Below are positions 55,215 to 64,000 of a DNA stretch of 64,000 nt, one piece after another. The DNA is from Siphonodentalium dalli (lineage: Eukaryota; Mollusca; Scaphopoda; Gadilida; Siphonodentaliidae). The notes beneath the pieces are model-generated. The model saw only the letters and a program-made list of their open reading frames with translations, did no database searches and was not told where the DNA came from. The stretch spans positions 69,153,319-69,217,318 of the forward strand of contig CP136069.1 in NCBI GenBank assembly GCA_032622095.1. The letters run 5' to 3'. The number at the start of each line of letters is the position of its first letter. Position 1 is the stretch's first letter. The position numbers and the translations under genes are program-made.

Positions 55215-56166
55215 GCATGATCACGCTGGTCATCCTATAATCCCCGCTGCGGGCAGTAAACCCCGGTGTGGGCGTCAGTAAACCGCATGCACATCGGGCC
55301 ATAATAGTTGGACTTTTCCATTCCAGGGCTAGTCTAATTAGTTAAAAGTAGTCAATTTAGAAGTTATACTAACCAACGGAAGACGTATATGATATTTATT
55401 CTGTGACAGGAGTTTAGAGAAAATTCAGGTATCAGTTCTCGAGAAAAACACAATCTTAGTCGAGCGCATTCGGAATGTCTGGGTAAATTTAAGTTTCATG
55501 CAGCAAAACTTTCACTGCAGACACTTCTCGAGAATGTTTTTTGAAAACGTTGAGCAGTCTATATGGGAAACTCTATCCTTGGCGTGTTTTAGTACTAAAA
55601 AAACCCAAATCCATATCCAGTAACTTTAATAAAGACATCTTTCCAAACACACCGTACATCGATAAAGTAAAACGTAATGCGGGCAGGAGTAAACTCCGAC
55701 GCGGGCAAAAATCATGCCCGCAATGTGGTTTACTCAAACACTGTGGAGTTTCTCATGCAGTTGTCAACATTGTTCTACTTATATGCAGCAAATTCGAATG
55801 TCAATGTAGATTTAGTTTCCTAAATAATCTATATCAATGGAACATTGACAACGTTGTCCAAAGTTAACACAAAGCACTCATCTTGGAGCTGAAAAGACAC
55901 AAAATTGAAACATGGAAGCTTATTCTCACACTTCTTCGATCATTTCGTCACTTTATGGAGCTAATTTATTCGTCGAACTGTTAACATTTTGGTTGAAGCT
56001 GGGTTCACTATACATGTCGTGGATCCGGAGTTGTGTCCGAAGTAAATCATTAATAAAAAAATGTCCATGAAAACAAACCCACCTGTACTCTTCACTCGTG
56101 TCCGCAACGGGGTTTACTCAATATTTGCCCGCAGCGGGTATTATAGGATGACCAGCGTGATCATGC
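55215..56166. mobile_element. 952-bp DNA element with ~75-bp terminal inverted repeats
   Basis: The left end GCATGATCACGCTGGTCATC and the right-end complement at 56166 pair over ~75 bp, including CCCGCTGCGGGCA. A related 'gcgggca' motif recurs at 55680-55730. The longest internal frame (55541-55867, 108 codons) has no transposase motif that I recognise, though it holds a CPQC..C-type cysteine group. Probably non-autonomous; no target duplication was identified. Confidence 0.7.
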
Positions 56167-56894
56167 AGATCATTAAACAGTTCCCGTGTTTGAACTTTTG
56201 CAATGTGATCGATAGCCAGTGTAGTGATTCATGTCATGATCAATGTAAAACTGAAAAGTATTTTGGCCATCAAGTCACACTCAGAAATATGTGCAACTCT
56301 ATAACATTTGCTTCGCAGATTTGCATGAAAATCCCCATTCATGTTAATTTGACCCCATCTCCTTAAAACTGACAATATCGCGATACGACCACGTATACGA
56401 TCACCATAAATGTGTCAACGCCTCGTCTGACCTTTGGTCACAGACACGTGTTACCTTTTCCATTTTGGGGCGACAGGAAGACGGCCCATTTGGCCATACC
56501 TCTAAAGTGCAATATAATCATGTTTATTTAGGAGATAAACATACCCTGTTGAGTTGTACATTCTGGGATTCGAGCATGAAAACAGTTTGTGAACGAGCCG
56601 GCAACAACGCGCGGGTGTGCTCGTTTCGCTACTCGTTCTGCGCCGATGAAATTTGACCGTGCTACATTCAGATTTGATGCACGCCGATGCGGCCGATGTC
56701 GGTGAATCGAAAACGAAAGTTAGCCGCTCTCGGCCAATCAGAATGCTTGTTTTTAGTGACAAATACTCAATTGAATTACAATTTTTAATATTTCATTGTT
56801 AGCAAATGTTTGTAAATATCGTACACAAATAAATAATCAATCAAATCAAATACATCATCCACCATTAAATCTAACAACATCGCGATATGACCTA
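56167..56894. other. No gene seen
   Basis: Spacer. The 56540-56760 part is somewhat richer in CG dinucleotides ('gccggcaacaacgcgcgggt', 'gcacgccgatgcggccgatg') but has no coding evidence. Confidence 0.35.
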
Positions 56895-57275
56895 GATCAG
56901 ACATTAGCTCGTGCCAAGAATCACTACTCTGGCTAACGCCCGTAGAGACCATATTCTACCAGTACCAACCCTGGGAACTTTTGGAATTTCTGACCAGTTC
57001 TGACATGGAAATTTATAACATTGAACAAACAATACTTGTTCCTCAATAATCAACTTAACATTGGGGTGTGGTCCCAGATCTTGATCGCATGCTTTTCTGT
57101 GAATTTTGTGAGCCGATATCTCAATAAATATTGAATTAATTACCAATGAGAAATTCAATAATTGTAAGCGACGCAAAGAAATATATCCCACAAAGTCACT
57201 TAAATCGTGCAATTTCGAGCAGGGACCTTCACCTACAGTGAATACATTATTAAGAAACGGCTAATAACTAAGATA
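56895..57275 (+). repeat. Dispersed repeat D46, third copy
   Basis: Aligned with 48540-48925 over ~380 bp, including 'ctactctggctaacgcccgtaga' and 'agcgacgcaaagaaat'. Confidence 0.75.
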
Positions 57276-58028
57276 TAGATTCCCGCGTTATTTTTTCGAC
57301 TTTAGAAAGTTCCCTGTAAAAACTTTCCAGGTTTTTTACTGGTGCAATATGAGACATATTATCTCTATACGAGCGTTAGCCAGAGTAGAGGTTAGAGATA
57401 TGACCTAGATCCGACAAAACTGTGTTGCAGTGTTCAATGTATTGTTTCAGAGTTAGTATATATAAACGCCCACTTTGTCCGTCTGTACGTCCGTCTGTCA
57501 CTCGGTCTGTCCGTCGAGATATATATATATATATTTGTTATTGAAGCACGGGTATCAGGAGTATACTTTTAAAACAAATGCCATTGTTGGTGTTTTCCAT
57601 TATATCCAACCCTCTCGGAATGATAAACTGGTTTGACAACATAACATATTCAATTCTGCCGCACCTCACTGCTATGTAAAGTCTGCTCCCCATAAATATG
57701 TATTGTTGGTGACGAGTCTACGAGAGTATGGAATTGAGCTGAAACAAAAGACATTTGCCAGTATTATAAATGCATTGATTTCATGTATACGGAGAAGCAT
57801 CACCGAGGGAGACACGGTGGGAGGCCGTCCAACTATAGATCAATATATAGACGGACGTTTTGTTCTGATTAAATGACAAGGGTCAGTTCAGAAATCTTCG
57901 ATAGTTTCCCTGTGGTGGTGGGCAATGACACCGAAGACGGGTCGATTTTGGAAACTCCTATCTATGCATATAGAAGACTTGTTGGTGCACGAACTTATAT
58001 ATGCATGTCTCTCGCGAGCCCCACGTGA
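57276..58028. other. No gene seen; GTCC-rich microsatellite
   Basis: 57476-57536 carries 'ttgtccgtctgtacgtccgt' and an (AT)9 tract, resembling the ACAGACAG tails of RTE/SINE-like elements in reverse. The rest is unremarkable. Confidence 0.4.
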
Positions 58029-58247
58029 TTAAACACTTTCGTCATTAAATAATCATTGACGAGGAGTTGCCTTATGAAATGTTCAGGTAATAGGCAGTTT
58101 GTTGAACTTATTACATGCTTATGAACGTTTTCAACAATAAATAGAAATCCTTGCAATACTTTCTCCAGATGATTAAGACAATTTCAATGTATACTTCCTG
58201 CATGTATAACTGAACGGGATAATGCATTCGGTAAATATAATGATAAA
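58029..58247. mobile_element. TTAA MITE family P1, diverged copy
   Basis: Starts TTAAACACTTTCGTCATTAA; the interior keeps 'aatcattgacgaggagt' and 'gaaatgttcaggtaata'. The right end is decayed ('gcattcggtaaatataatgataaagg'). Confidence 0.65.
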
Positions 58248-59719
58248 GGTCCTTGTGACCCTCAAGGGTGTAATAATTTTCGCCTCTGAAGTAAGTGTCC
58301 AGAATTGCTTTAAACGGACATGGCACATTCGAGCTTCCAAATTTTGTCTACGTAGTTTGGAAGAGGGTATAAGATAGGTTGACAAATACACGAAATAGTG
58401 ATATACCGGCTTCATCATATGGTCTGAAAAATACATGCCATGGCCACAGCCATTTTCCAGCTGTTTTCAATTTTGCATATAGATGTGAAACCATACTTGG
58501 GAATAAACTAACGTGGAAGTTGGAACTCTCTGTTGTGTTCCACGCAGTACACATGGCTGTTGCTTGTTTTGGGGACCCAAACACCGTGTTCAACGTTGTA
58601 ATTTGTATGACTTCTATCATAAGTTCTATGCGTCTTTCACCCTTGCACATGCACCCCACCCTAAAGATGATCCATGTGCCGGCCTGTCCGATTGATAATT
58701 AGGATATTTTCAAGCAGAAACGGTCAAAATGTGAAGTATATCATTAGCATCTTTGACATCCCAGATCTGGTTTGGCGACATCTCGATCTGCGGCTTTGAT
58801 ACCCGAAATTATGATGGGTACCCACACTTGGACGCAGATAGTATTTTTGCGAACCGCTCTGCAGGCTATACAATTGTATGGTTAATTAAACTTATTTTTT
58901 TCTATTGATACACGCATTATCGCCATCTATGGCTGATAATTATGTTCCAAACGAACTACCTAACGTCAAAAAATGTCTACTATTTATGACAAAATCGTAA
59001 ATGAGCCGGTATTTCTATTAAATTTATCGGGGTGAGAGCAAGCTATGGTCGCTATCCCATTGAGGGGACATTCCGCTTTGCGAAATTATGTTTTGAATAG
59101 TGGATATCACCATTTAACTGGGAGATATATAGATTCAACTGAGGGAAGATATGTTCATTTATCAAAACCGCATGGTCTGGTTTGGTGATACCCTCGGGTT
59201 TGACGATACCATGCACGTACATGGGGGTGATGATATTATGATAGGGTATCACTAACTTTGTCCGAAAATGTTCGTTAGACTTATTGGATCCGCGATATGT
59301 AGCACGTAGCTTCAATTCTAGAATAGTAAGGATCAGGAGACATCACTTGACATGACCATGCAGCACCACATGTTTACCATTATAATAGGCAACTTGATAC
59401 TATTTGCTGCAAAATATATTTGTTTAGAAGCAAAAATATACTATTTTTGTATTCACTTACCACATCATCACTTAATTTGCTGAATGGGTATTAATTTTTT
59501 ATTGAAAGAATAGCAAATTTGATAATTATTTAAAAATTTAGTCAGAGCACATGTTTACAGTGAATCAGAAAACATGAAATGTTGTATCAGTTTCAAGGTA
59601 TATTTCTACATTTACTATAATTAAACTACATGTGTGTGGCGCCGCTAATTGTAAATTTGTTATTGACAGAATTTTTCACAGTTGATATCCCCTGACTCTT
59701 AAGTTTATCGAAAGTTGGA
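58248..59719. other. No gene supported
   Basis: About 1.5 kb with short overlapping frames on both strands (58348-58702, 59052-59315) but no family motif, splice structure or repeat that I can defend. Confidence 0.35.
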
Positions 59720-60150
59720 AACCAACCGGATGTAGCCGGCGTTGCACTGGAATATTAAAAAAAACCTTTATTGTTACGGTACATTGTTCTGATAAGGTGG
59801 AAAATAAAGGCGATGTCGAGCAGAGTCGAGAGCCAGCCCACGTTACCCAGAGGGCCGAAATACATGACCACACAAATTTCAGTGCGATCCGCCCAGTAGT
59901 TTCTGAGAACCGCGATGCCTGTCTGATATGATGCCATTAGGGAATCAGGACCCAATACATGTTACCCAGAGGGCCGAAACAAATGCCCAGCCCAAATTTC
60001 AGTGGGCTCCGCCAAGTAGTTCCGGAGAAAGTGTTTGCTCGTGCATATATGACTTCATTACATCAAAATGTGACGTCGGTGGAGTCCGGTCCATGCTCAT
60101 GTTACTCGGAGAACCGAAATATACAACCGAACCAAATTTCAGTGCTGTGC
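59720..60150 (+). repeat. RTE/SINE-like head with three ~125-bp tandem units
   Basis: A decayed hairpin head 'gtagccggcgttgcactgg' (59731-59750) is followed by units with GTTACCCAGAGGGCCGAAAT and AAATTTCAGTGCGATCCGCC at about 59838, 59960 and 60098. The arrangement matches those at 7541 and 36005. Confidence 0.6.
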
Positions 60151-60245
60151 AGAAATGTGGACGCATTAAATTTTATATATTAGATTTGCCATGACTATCA
60201 CTATTGCCAACTCTACGTCAACCTACGGTGGCTGGATGAGGACAT

Positions 60246-61310
60246 GGGAAATTTTTATTTTTATCTCGTTTAACGAGATAGCAGATGGGAAATTTTATTT
60301 TTATCTCGTTTAAACGAGATAACTTATCTCGTTTAAACGAGATAAGTGATGGGAAATTTTATTTTTATCTCGTTTAAACGAGATAACTTATCTTGTTTAA
60401 ACGAGATAGCAGGTGAGAAATTATATTTTTTATCTCGTTTAAACGAGATAACTTATCTTGTTTAAACGAGATAGCAGGTGAGAAGTTTTATTTTATCTCG
60501 TTTAAACGAGATAACTTATCTCGTTTAAACGAGATAGTTACAATACAACAGTTACTGGTGGCCAGTCCAGACGGTTGCACCGGGAATGTTTTGGGAACTT
60601 CTTGTACCCACCCACCACCCCATCCCGCCACCCATAGTATCTTATGCGCCGCAGGCGCTCGTATATAGGTAGTACCCACCACCACCCCATCCCACCACCC
60701 ATAGTATCTTATGCGCCGCAGGCGCTCGTATATAGGTGGTACCCAAACACCATCCCATTCCATCACCCATATATAGTATATTGTGCGCCGCAGGCGCTCG
60801 TATATAGGTAGTTACCCACCCACCACCCCATCCCGCCACCCATAGTATCTTATGCGCCACATGCGCTCGTATATAGGTAGTTTGGGATGGGATGGGGTGG
60901 TGGTGGGTGGTTAACTATACCTATACGAGCGCCTGCGGCGCACAATATACTATGGGCAAAGGGTGTGTAACTACCTATATACGAGCGCCTGCGGAGCACA
61001 ATATACTATGCATGGGTGATGGGATGGGGTGGTGTTTGGGTACCACCTATATACGAGCGCAACCGTCTGGACTGGCCACTAGTAACTGTTGTATTATAAC
61101 TATCTCGTTTAAACGAGATAAGTTATCGCGTTTAAACGAGATAAAAATAAAATTTCCCACCTGCTATCTCGTTTAAACAAGATAAGTTATCTCGTTTGAA
61201 CGAGATAAAAATAAAATTTCCCACCTGCTATCTCGTTTAAACAAGATAAGTTATCTCGTTTAAACGAGATAAAAATAAAATTTCCCACTTGATATCTCGT
61301 TTAAACCGGC
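60246..61310. mobile_element. ~1.07-kb foldback element with arrays of a 20-bp palindrome
   Basis: The left outer arm (60246-60540) carries about nine copies, and the right outer arm (61100-61305) about seven copies, of TATCTCGTTTAAACGAGATA, itself a perfect palindrome with a central GTTTAAAC. They occur as pairs ~23 bp apart in a ~65-bp unit spaced by GGGAAATTTTATTTTTATC-like sequence. Inside lies a 'cagttactggtggccagtcc' segment on the left (60547 onward), mirrored on the right. The core (60600-61060) has ~65-70-bp units containing GCGCCGCAGGCGCTCGTATA, inverted about 60885. Foldback transposons have such modular inverted repeats (family knowledge). No transposase is encoded. Confidence 0.85.
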
Positions 61311-61784
61311 TATCCAATTCGTGGATTAATAACAGAACGTCGACCAGCACAAAGCGTGTCGCTAATGTGCGTTCAATAATATTCAGGCACATTTTTCTCA
61401 TAGTCGGTTCCATTATCACCCAGAAAATGTTTAACAAAGGCTTGAGTTAGAAGCATTCTGCTGAGTAGTACCCCTTTAAGGGCGTATAACGTTTGTAGTA
61501 TGCACATCAAACGATTTAGTGAGCAAGACTAAAGCGAAAATAATTATTTGAAAAAAATAACGATACTTTTTCTAAACAGCTTTGTTTCCCCCACCAAGAC
61601 ATAGCCAAATTAGATGGACTTCCGCTCGTATCACGGTATTATGCCTGAACAGGGGCGTGACTAGGGGGTCTCCGTCCGGGGTGTCCACCTTCGATTGGAA
61701 TTTTCCAACCGGTATAGTTCCATCTGTCCAACTGTTGGAAATTCCAAACTATATGGCGTACAGTCAACTTTCGCCACTCACGAA
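61311..61784. other. No gene seen
   Basis: Spacer between the foldback element and the 245-bp array. Confidence 0.35.
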
Positions 61785-62640
61785 AAATCTGAGCGATCAA
61801 AATTATCGAAAGGCGTAGGATCCATACAATTCCACGGTTTGCTAATTCGCCAGTAGTTCATGGAATATGTCCACTCTGAGTCGTTTGACGAATATACCTT
61901 CCGGAATTCATAATAGGGGATAACCATAACGGGCACCGTAGTGTCAGATTATACCATTACTGTTACACAATCGGGATAATTAACTCGATATAACTTGTCA
62001 CCTTCGTCACTCTCTAAATGATAAAAACTCTGAGCGATCGAAATTATCGAAAGGCGTAGGATCCATATAATTCCACGGTTTGCTAATTCGCCAGTACTTC
62101 ATGGAATATGCGTGCGCATATAGGTTGTCTTTGAGGCCAGCGCACTCTGTCATTTGACGAATATTCCTTCTTGGAATACATAATAAGGAAAACGATCAAT
62201 TTTGAACAAGATATATAAAAGAGTATCTGATTATATATGGCATATCATTTGCACAATCAGTTTAATTAACTCGATATATCTCTTCACTCCATACTATTCC
62301 AAGATTTGTCAATTCGTCACTCTTCGTGAAATATGCGTGCGTTGTCTCTTATAGGTCGGCCCTCTCTTGAGTCGTTTGACGAATTTACCTTCCGGAATTC
62401 ATAATAGGGGATAACCATAATGGGCATAGTAGTATCAGATTATACCATTACTGTTACACAATAAGGATAATTAACTCGATATAACGTGTCACCTTCGTCA
62501 CTCTCTAAATGATAACAACTCTGAGCGATCGAAATTATCGAAAGGCGTCCATACAATTTCAAAATTTGCTAATTCGTCCCCAGTTCGTGATATATGCGTG
62601 GGTTTTCTTTGAGGCCCGCGCGCTGCCAGTATGAGGGGGT
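61785..62640 (+). repeat. ~245-bp tandem array, 3.5 units
   Basis: CTGAGCGATCGAAATTATCG starts at about 61788, 62028 and 62520, with a diverged unit between the last two. Units share 'gaattcataataggggataa', 'attataccattactgttaca' and 'aattaactcgatataac'. First and last units are most similar. Confidence 0.85.
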
Positions 62641-62820
62641 TATAAGTGGCTCAATGTCGATTGTAATAATGTGAGCCAGGAACATTGTCGAAATTGTCAA
62701 TAATACCTCTGTCACCGAGAAGTCCTTGTGGCGTCTTAAAGGCGACTTGTGAATTATTTAGTTAAGTAAGTCGGCTTCGGTTCGTTTTGGATTATTGTTC
62801 GAGCGGAGCAGGTAGTCTGT

Positions 62821-63414
62821 ATGTCTATTTGCGAATGGAATGCACCCCTTGCCACAGACAATGAAGCGGCTGGAATCAAACAGTGTCCCGGGAACACGTC
62901 GGAAACGAAAATTATTGATGAATTGGTGAATTTGAACTTGGAATTTATCGAATGTCACAGTGTGATTAACGGGTGTGTCCTAATCACGAACAGAGCTTTG
63001 TTTGTACTAAAAGATCGATCGATGGTCTTCTACTTCTGCGTTATCAGAATGCGAAATATATTGATGAGGTTTAGATTAGGGAACTTTAACGCACCACTCC
63101 AAGCTTCGACATACTATAAGTCTATAACTCACTGTGTGCGTGGCGAGAAAATATCACACACGAGACAGTTTTGTTATATAGATACCACCTCGGAAGAGAT
63201 AGTTCTCGCAATATTCTACCACAAAGCAGACAATGGGTTTATACTATTTCCCGCTTCGTCTAATATGACCCTATGTGAACTCTTCGTGTATGTATACGTA
63301 TGTGTATACTATTTTCCCGTGGTGGTTTCTTTCGAACAGCAAGCAAAACTCTTGACCGAGGCCGAGCTTAATTGTCCTTCTTGCTATTCAGAGGACACCA
63401 TCGACGGAAAATAG
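62821..63414 (+). CDS. 197-codon frame, candidate exon or gene fragment of unknown function
   Basis: An uninterrupted frame from ATG at 62821 to TAG at 63414. The first ~75 residues look protein-like: ETKIIDELVNLNLEFIECHS is followed by NGCVLITNRALFVLKDRS, a pattern like a beta-strand pair in PH-type folds. The C-terminus ends QQAKLLTEAELNCPSCYSED, with a CPSC pair. I cannot name a family. Against it, the part at ~63250-63300 ('gcttcgtctaatatgaccct') is repeated at 63465-63510 outside the frame, and no clear splice signals or upstream exons are visible. It could be a host exon or a decayed element. Confidence 0.3.
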   Translation: MSICEWNAPLATDNEAAGIKQCPGNTSETKIIDELVNLNLEFIECHSVINGCVLITNRALFVLKDRSMVFYFCVIRMRNILMRFRLGNFNAPLQASTYYKSITHCVRGEKISHTRQFCYIDTTSEEIVLAIFYHKADNGFILFPASSNMTLCELFVYVYVCVYYFPVVVSFEQQAKLLTEAELNCPSCYSEDTIDGK

Positions 63415-63514
63415 CTCCCACTATTCCACCCAAGGCAGTAAATATGTGTACACAGTTGTCCAGCTTCGTCCAATATGCCCCTCTGTGAACTCGACGTATA
63501 TATAATATAATATA

Positions 63515-63666
63515 AAGGATCTCCAACGAGTTATGTTCGGATATAAGATTTTATGAAACGTGTTTGATAAATTTGATTCACAACGGGACGTAGACGAGTT
63601 GTGAATCAAATTTATCAACTCGTTTCAAAAAATTCTTATATCCCAACATAATGAGTTGAAGATCTT
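63515..63666. mobile_element. 152-bp palindromic element, family F41
   Basis: The left arm AAGGATCTCCAACGAGTTAT mirrors the right arm to 63666, with a loop near 63590. The termini match the palindrome at 41207-41369 (GATCT-CAACGAG), while the interiors differ. Confidence 0.85.
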
Positions 63667-64000
63667 GTATATCACATGAAAAAACTAGAGCTTTATGGCT
63701 CTTTAACAAATCAAAATCCCTAACAGAAGCTTTAAAATGCACACATTTCCATTGTTGGATGAGATGCTTCACAATCGTATACAACAGTATTGCACGCTCG
63801 AGCTGCCAACGGAAAATATAGTCCCCCAATTTGCCTCTTTGTTTTTGTGTCTATTTTGGTTATTGCAACGAAGTTGGACAATCATTGAACTTTAATGAAC
63901 AAAGCAATAATTTTATGCATTGTCTGGTGTTGTTACCATGCATGTGCGGCTTTACGAAACGATATTAATCCGCATGACTCAATGTAAAGTCATTTGTTGG
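63667..64000. other. No gene seen
   Basis: Spacer to the window end; nothing recognised. Confidence 0.35.

Overview
The window looks like intergenic DNA from an animal nuclear genome, most likely a marine invertebrate such as a mollusc or another lophotrochozoan. The reasons are AT-rich sequence, no operon-like packing, a jockey/CR1-like non-LTR retrotransposon, many inverted-repeat miniature elements, several minisatellites and long homopolymer tracts. The taxon is an inference and is not proven by any host gene. I found no convincing intact cellular gene. The only long protein supported by recognisable family motifs is the reverse transcriptase at 22376-24706 (minus strand). A 197-codon frame at 62821-63414 is the best, still weak, candidate for a host exon.

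Layout. 1-3.4 kb holds two blocks of a degenerate ~200-bp tandem repeat. 3.5-6.3 kb has a TTG-associated repeat pair, a 48-bp minisatellite and a 247-bp tandem duplication. 7.3-8.7 kb is a ~110-bp repeat interrupted by a ~130-bp array rich in AGGTCA half-sites. 9.4-22 kb is a mosaic of hairpins, TTAA-flanked miniature elements and a ~0.7-kb inverted-repeat element present twice, the second copy sitting inside another repeat whose unoccupied relative lies at 12.15 kb. 22.0-24.7 kb is the 5'-truncated retrotransposon, fused to a miniature element. 25-31 kb carries dispersed repeats, hairpins and a 75-bp retrotransposon tail with a perfect 14-bp target-site duplication. 31.6-32.7 kb is a 54-bp minisatellite of exactly 19 units. 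36-39.3 kb is a ~140-bp satellite with two alternating monomer types. 40.6-49.9 kb has more TTAA elements, a 35-bp minisatellite, and a repeat disrupted by at least two identifiable insertions. 50.8-51.5 kb is a 63-bp minisatellite. 52.6-56.2 kb holds four terminal-inverted-repeat elements, one with an 8-bp duplication. 60.2-61.3 kb is a foldback structure built from 16 copies of a 20-bp palindrome. 61.8-62.6 kb is a ~245-bp tandem array.

Functionally the window is an archive of mobile DNA rather than a set of cooperating genes. The retrotransposon encodes reverse transcriptase but has lost its endonuclease region. The miniature elements encode nothing and would need transposases supplied elsewhere: piggyBac-like for the TTAA families, possibly hAT-like for the 8-bp family. 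Several insertions can be dated relative to each other because empty relatives of their target sites lie in the same window. All repeat identities were judged by eye, so boundaries are usually good to a few bases for element ends and to tens of bases for degenerate arrays.
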